A DNA stretch of 64,000 bases, from contig PEDN01001391.1 in NCBI GenBank assembly GCA_003864495.1, forward strand, positions 1-64,000, written 5' to 3'. A program made the translations under genes and the position numbers. This DNA comes from Nemopilema nomurai. Taxonomy: Eukaryota > Cnidaria > Scyphozoa > Rhizostomeae > Rhizostomatidae. The notes beneath the pieces are model-generated. The model had not been told where the DNA came from. It ran no database searches and saw only the letters and a list, made by a program, of their open reading frames with translations. Positions 58,776 to 64,000 of the stretch are shown here, piece by piece (the stretch's first letter is position 1; each line of letters begins with the position of its first letter).

Positions 58776-59291
58776 CACGGTTTTTTATAAGGAACCTACA
58801 TGAAGAAGGCTGAAGTATTTAAAGAACTTATACTACTAAAAACGAAATCCCTAAAGAACTTTTCGATTTGTAATTTTTTTATAACTGCAAGCATCAAGAG
58901 CTAAAAAGCCCGTTCCATTCATTTGCAGCCAATACTCGCATAGATTGTTTGCTATTCGTGTGTCAAGTGCTTCATCGAGTAGTTTCCGCATATTCTATCT
59001 CGCCGCCAGTGTTAAAGCTTATTGATGTGCATTGAAAATTAAGGAACTTTTAAGGAACTTTTAAGGAACTTTTAAGGAACTTTTAAGGAACTTTTAAGGA
59101 ACTTTTAAGGAACTTTTAAGGAACTTTTAAGGAACTTTTAAGGAACTTTTAAGGAACTTTTAAGGAACTTTTAAGGAACTTTTAAGGAACTTTTAAGGAA
59201 CTTTTGGTACTAAAATCTGATGACTTGAGGTCCACGAATAAGGAACTTTTGGAACTAGGCCTTGTGGTAGGTTCCTTATAAAAAAAGCGTG
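58776..59291. mobile_element. Non-autonomous TIR element with an 11-bp tandem core
   Basis: The left end CACGGTTTTTTATAAGGAAC (58,776 on) is matched in inverse by the right end (GTAGGTTCCTTAT...GCGTG, to about 59,291), about 24 bp with one or two differences. TA stands outside each end, as in Tc1/mariner insertions. The interior is occupied by an 11-bp tandem repeat. No protein is encoded. Superfamily assignment is tentative. Confidence 0.5.
59039..59205. repeat. 11-bp tandem repeat TTAAGGAACTT, about 15 copies
   Basis: Perfect head-to-tail copies of TTAAGGAACTT fill 167 bp. The unit shares the word AAGGAAC with the terminal inverted repeats of the surrounding element, suggesting it grew from them. 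Confidence 0.95.
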
Positions 59292-59292
59292 T

Positions 59293-60519
59293 AACTGCTT
59301 CCTCCCACATTTTGCAAGTTTGAAATATTTTGTTACAGGATCCATACTTGATTGTTGACTTCAGTTTAAATCCGTGCATTTCTGCAGAATGTATATGCAA
59401 TGCAAGCATATCACATACGCTGATAAGAGACCCTGGTTTGTACGCCTGTACTCCTCATATCCTGAGTCACGACTGACTTACCTTCATAGTTATATTCAGT
59501 TAACCTACACGGATTTCGTTACAATCAGGATGAGCTGAATTTTGTAACGCAAGGAATCAAATTGTGTCATTGCATTAAGAGTGGTACCATTCATTTAGTA
59601 CTTTCAAGAAATCAGATTGTCATAAAATATATGGTTAACATTTGCTTGTTATTTGATTAACCTTTTTGCTTCCCGTATTATTTTGCTTCTTTCCAAAAAG
59701 CTAAAGTTCTCACACGATGAGTCAATAATTATTAAGAAAAGCAAACCAAACTTTTGAAAAAGAGCATAAATTAAACTGAAGACCCAGCAGCTTGTCTCTG
59801 GGGCTTGGTACAGAAAAGGTGTGGCTAAAGACAAATTTGGCCACCCCCTACTTCAAAACTTGAGTCAGAGGCCCTGTGTATGAAATATTTCTTCAGTGCT
59901 TATTAGATAGATCTCAAAAACTGATATATTCCACGACGGTAATTATTTCTGGTATTGCTAGTTAACACAATATATTGCTGGTTAAGTATTTTGTCGAATA
60001 TTATCCTTGTCCTTCTTCAGCCAGCGTTACAAACGACACTCTATTCTCCAATTTAGCCCGATTTGCCAAAGGCTTCATTGACCTGTCTCGTAGTTTAATT
60101 AAAACATAAGGTGGGGACTTTTGATCACCACTTGAATACTAAGCAGGGTCTATTGCGCGCAGGCCAAGAATCGTAGCGCACGGAGCGTAAAATTTGATGT
60201 TGTTGCCTGCGCTAGTTTTCAAATGCTGTGGAAAGAGGCATATTACACTGGTAAAACTCCATCATTTCGAACTTATGGTGAGACATTTGCTGACTAAAGG
60301 TCGACCACCATTTGCCCAAGCGTAAAGAAGATTTGAAAGAAAAGAAAACCCCGTGCACACGAGAAAATGGAGACGGGATGACAGCCAGAATCACATTGCA
60401 GCTGTAAATCGACGAAGAAAGGTTATGCTAATCCCTTTCATGCGACAGAAACTGTTGGAAATTGAAGAAGTAGAATGTTATCTGTGCTTGAAACTACCTA
60501 GAAAAGACACAACTTTGAC
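59293..60519. other. Unannotated stretch
   Basis: No gene supported. It runs directly into the second TTAA element. Confidence 0.5.
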
Positions 60520-60523
60520 TTAT

Positions 60524-62808
60524 AGTGCATATGACACGAAAATTTTTATTTCACCGTCTGACTAAATCGAGTACGCTGATTACGAAAATAACCTTAAAAT
60601 TTTCGAAAGACGTGTACTTTCGTAGTTACAGCTGTTTCAAAGTCGATTTTTTGCTTCAAAATCTGTCATAAGGGATTGGGTCGAGTTTGACAGGAAGTGA
60701 CGTAAAGTAGTTGTGTTAGTGAAAAGTTTAGATTGCTTCCTAACAAGAAACAGTACGGCGAAATTTTACTTGCGACCATGTAATCGTGTCGGACAGCGAA
60801 TGTTAGAGCTCGATGGCTTCAGTTTTCGAAGAAAGTGAACAAGAAGAGCTTATAGGTGCTTCTGGTGGGCTTTTTTACCATACCAGAACGAACAATTCGT
60901 TTCGTCTGGGGGAAATTCGGACGCGGATCCAGGCGAAGCTGGCACGGCAATCGAAAGAGACCAGGCAGAAGATGAGGATACGGCCTTCCCAACTGCTTGA
61001 TCGACGGCGAGGAATTATTCCTCTGAATGAATGGTGAGTAGGATAAATCGTCATTGAGTTTTAAAGTTAGAAATTCCGTATTCGCTTTGCATCGTGGCTG
61101 TTTTCAGGTACCATAACCTGATAAAAGTTTTCCAAAAATGGCCTAGCCTAGGCTGATGAGTTTTGTGGGCAAAGTTAAAATATGACTTGCCAAAACGAAA
61201 ACGGCTTGGGGTTGGTTTATATTTTGATTGTTATTAATTCTTAGGTGTGTGTGTGGTAAGTGTCAAACTGGGCTTCTTGTTGGTGCAAGGGAGTACCGAT
61301 GCTGCCAAGGAAGTCCATGGGAAGCTTGTACTGCGGCGTATCGGAAGCTTGTTTTTGAGGGCATCACGGACCGGGTGTACATTGAATCCAAAAATCACGC
61401 TCTTTTTGGTCAGGCTCTTCAAGTTGAACGAAGTCGCTTATCTGGCTTTCTGTTTCTACTTTTGCAGTTGAAGTGGATGCAACATCGGATAAACTTGTCG
61501 CCTCAGTAGTCGATGGTCTCTCATCAATGTTTGTTCCTTTTATGAGCTGTGGAGGATATTTCGTACTGGTTTTTAACAAATACTTGTGAATCACGTTTAC
61601 CTAACAATAAACTTTGAAATGTGAAAGCTATAAAATGAAAATAATAAAGAGAAATAATTAAATATGTACACATGTTTTGTTTTTGTTAATCAATTTTCTC
61701 GCTTGAATTTTGCATCTGTACCCCAAAGAAAGTTTTAATTAAATATTTTAAACATTACAGGAGATATTGAATTAGTTTGATTTATGTATTGCAATTATTT
61801 TAGAAAGTTATCAAACTAACTGAAAAATTAACATCAGGGATGTTTTAATGTACAAAAATGCTGACATTGACATTGGTGAGGCAAGGAGTGCCTAATGTAG
61901 TAGATTGTCCAGTTACCAGGAACTTCTAGTATCTGTCAAGGCCATCAGAAGCAGGAGTCTGGAGCCCCCAATACCCCCAATACCCCAATACCCCCCCCCC
62001 CCAGAAAATGAATTTCGTTCGGAGGACACTGCCTGGTTTGTTATGAAATCTCCGACTACCCTTTATGTGAATGTTCAATTTGGATTTTCCAAATATCGTC
62101 CAAATTTTTCTTGGATTCCTATAAATAGTTTGTAAAAAAACTCTCTACGAAGGGAGTTCACAACGACACTGGTACAGGAATGAAGCACTGCGCATTCACA
62201 TAACAAGTATTATGTGGGTGCCCCTGATGTTTATGTGGCATCATCGACAACGTACTTCAGGTGTAAAACAATAGGAATTTGATAGGCAGTTATCCAAAAC
62301 AATATCAAACATATTACTCACCATGAGCTTTTGACGCTTGCTAAGCTCTTCGTCTTGTTTTGGTTTGCGGACTGAAGGTACAGCATCTCATCAAAGGAAT
62401 GTTTTGGTGTTTCTGGTGTCAAAAACAGGTATTGAGGAGAACGTCAAAACTTGTGCAAAGTTAAACAATGCATCGAGCTTCTGTTGGTGCAGCAGTTTTC
62501 AGACATTGCTTGAGTAATAATAATGCAAAAAAACCCCTCTGGGGGAGAACAGTTGTGCCATCACATAGTCAAACCATACAGCAGCTCAGTTCTATTTGAA
62601 CGATACACAACCACTTTACGTCACAGAGGTCATGTGACCGCCTGCCCGACCGCGTTTTTCTTATGACACATTTTGGCCAAAGTGGGTGTCAGAAAACCCC
62701 GATTTTCGAGAAAAGTACGTCGAAAATGAAAAATCGAAGTTCACCATCGTTACCAGCGATGTTTAGTTGATAGTTTAAGCGAATAAAATTTTTCGTGTCA
62801 TATGCACT
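60524..62808 (+). mobile_element. TTAA-flanked DNA transposon carrying a ballast-like gene, copy 2
   Basis: Same element as at 35,260-37,577, differing by scattered substitutions and by a C-rich tract (61,965-62,002) replacing about 70 bp of copy 1. The right flank is TTAA (62,809-62,812). The left flank is TTAT (60,520-60,523), one base changed. The termini are AGTGCATATGACACG on both sides. High similarity indicates recent movement by a transposase from elsewhere. Confidence 0.8.
60813..61509 (+). CDS. P2X7-ballast-like small cysteine-rich protein, element copy 2
   Basis: Same two-exon gene as at 35,549. Exon 1 is 60,813-61,033 (one residue differs, RIQ for RSQ), and exon 2 starts at 61,245 with the codon completing W of WCVCGKC. 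The cysteine pattern is identical. If the short third exon is used, the stop of copy 1 is lost here by one base and the tail would be longer. Conservation of the cysteines in both copies fits a maintained product or simply recent copying. Confidence 0.6.
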
Positions 62809-62812
62809 TTAA

Positions 62813-64000
62813 GTTTCAGGAGCATAATCTTCAGTAACGTAAGGTAAATTTTCAAAGTAAAATTCCCTAGGAAAACTTGAGTCACTCTGATTGTCTGATG
62901 AAATATATGTTGTTTGGGCTGGACATAGCTAGACTTTTTGCTCTGATTACCTTCCTTTCTATTCAAATTCATATCTAATCTATTCAAATTCTTTTTTGAA
63001 TAGATTAGATATTAAGTGAGATCTCTGATTTCCGGAAAATTATGCAATCAAAGCTCTGAAGTTTTTAAAGAGTTATAAAACATGAAATGTAAAGTGCCCC
63101 AAATGTGATTGGGAATTTACTTTGTTAATTTTAAATACAACTAGTTTCTCCCAATGCCAAATCTTATTCATTCATATGTGTTGTTTATGTATGGGTTGTC
63201 TTTTTAATTTAAAATTTCTTGGTGTAATGGCACCACCAAGCCATTTCTAAATTTTTGAAAAAGGTCATTTGATTGTAGTATTTCAGATATTCTCAAGATT
63301 ATGCCACTAAACTTTCAATAGGGATGGAAATTTGCGCAAAGTCGCTTGCTTTAGTCTAATCATCAATGTAACCAATCATGTTTTAAATGTGGTTTTGTTC
63401 AAGTTTGCATTACAATGAGACATTTATCAATTGACATTTAGATTAACCAAAGCCTCATCCAAGTATTTTCAGATTTGCTTCTTTGTGTTTAAGGCACATT
63501 TGCTTCAAGACTTACATCCATTAAATAACTACAATAAATTGAAATGCTGAGATGTTGAGAATCTTAGCAGGGGTGGAAAAAACATGTCATTGCAACTTTA
63601 AATGAAATGCTGATAGCAATTGAGACAAAAAAGACAATTATTGATTTATTCAAAATATACAAATAATGGAACTAATCATAAAGAGCCTATTAACAAGAAA
63701 ACAGCTTCCAAGAATATATAATGGTACTAGCTCAATGTAAAAAAAATGAAATTTGAAAGTATGAAATTTTAGAGGATCAAAGTTAAAAAAATATTAAACT
63801 TAACAAAATGCAAAAGCAAATTGAAAAAATTTTGAACCCCTGAAAACCTTCAGAAAAACGTTTTGAACTTACATCTAACATATCGATGTTAATACTAAAT
63901 TGTACATTACTGGAAAGGAAAACTTGCCAGATACCGATCAAAATTTAATATTGAACTTCTTTGGAACAGAGAAATTGTTTCAGACATAATTATTTTGAAT
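62813..64000. other. Unannotated AT-rich stretch to the window end
   Basis: No supported coding exon. It contains the perfect 18-bp hairpin at 62,971-63,012. Confidence 0.5.
62971..63012. other. Perfect 18-bp inverted repeat with 6-nt loop
   Basis: ATATCTAATCTATTCAAA (62,971-62,988) is followed by TTCTTT and its exact inverse complement (62,995-63,012). It could form a hairpin or cruciform, or be the trace of a foldback element. Confidence 0.8.

Noticed and set aside
59039..59205. CRISPR-like regular repeats
   Set aside because: The 11-bp copies are contiguous without spacers, and the surrounding DNA is eukaryotic.

Overview
This is eukaryotic, animal-type nuclear DNA, AT-rich and gene-poor. 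Reading frames are split by GT-AG introns and there are many degraded transposons. A non-LTR reverse transcriptase relic, a Ty1/copia element primed by initiator-Met tRNA, and a TTAA-flanked DNA transposon carrying a P2X7-ballast-like cysteine domain suggest an invertebrate, most likely a cnidarian such as a coral or anemone. The cnidarian assignment is inference; no marker gene is present.

Region 1 (1-34,245) is a palindromic amplicon made from one repeated module. In direct orientation the module reads G2 - linker - A - G1. G1 and G2 are unrecognised multi-exon genes on the minus strand of the module, and A is a 4-5 kb block containing a dead LINE. The order is A1(+), G1(-), a single-copy stretch (8.1-10.8 kb), G2(-), linker, A2(+), a G1 tail fragment(-), then an inverted arm G1'(+), A3(-), linker(-), G2'(+), then G2''(-), linker, and A4(+, truncated). 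The two inversion centres are at about 19.05 kb and 29.81 kb. G1 has five exons and a TATA/CRE promoter. It would encode an acidic, probably nuclear protein of about 641 residues with two SUMO-interaction-like motifs. G2 has at least four short helical exons and a long terminal exon with a basic nuclear-localisation-like patch. Every copy carries at least one frameshift, truncation or internal deletion, so either the working gene lies elsewhere or some single-base indels are sequence errors.

Region 2 (34.2-64 kb) is mostly non-coding and repeat-rich. Two near-identical 2.3-kb TTAA elements (35.3-37.6 and 60.5-62.8 kb) carry the ballast-like gene. A tandem array of 291-335-bp units (43.2-45.2 kb) contains three hairpins whose arms change together between units, which makes it the best candidate here for an undescribed structured RNA. 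A decayed copia element lies at 46.4-49.9 kb. An E2F/CCAAT promoter-like cluster lies at 51.2-51.4 kb with weak gene candidates downstream. A 26-bp minisatellite with about 154-bp higher-order periodicity abuts a LINE reverse transcriptase relic at 55.5-56.5 kb. A small element with terminal inverted repeats and an 11-bp tandem core sits at 58.8-59.3 kb.

No tRNA, rRNA, CRISPR or prokaryotic operon was seen. Repeat identities and covariation were judged by eye, not computed.
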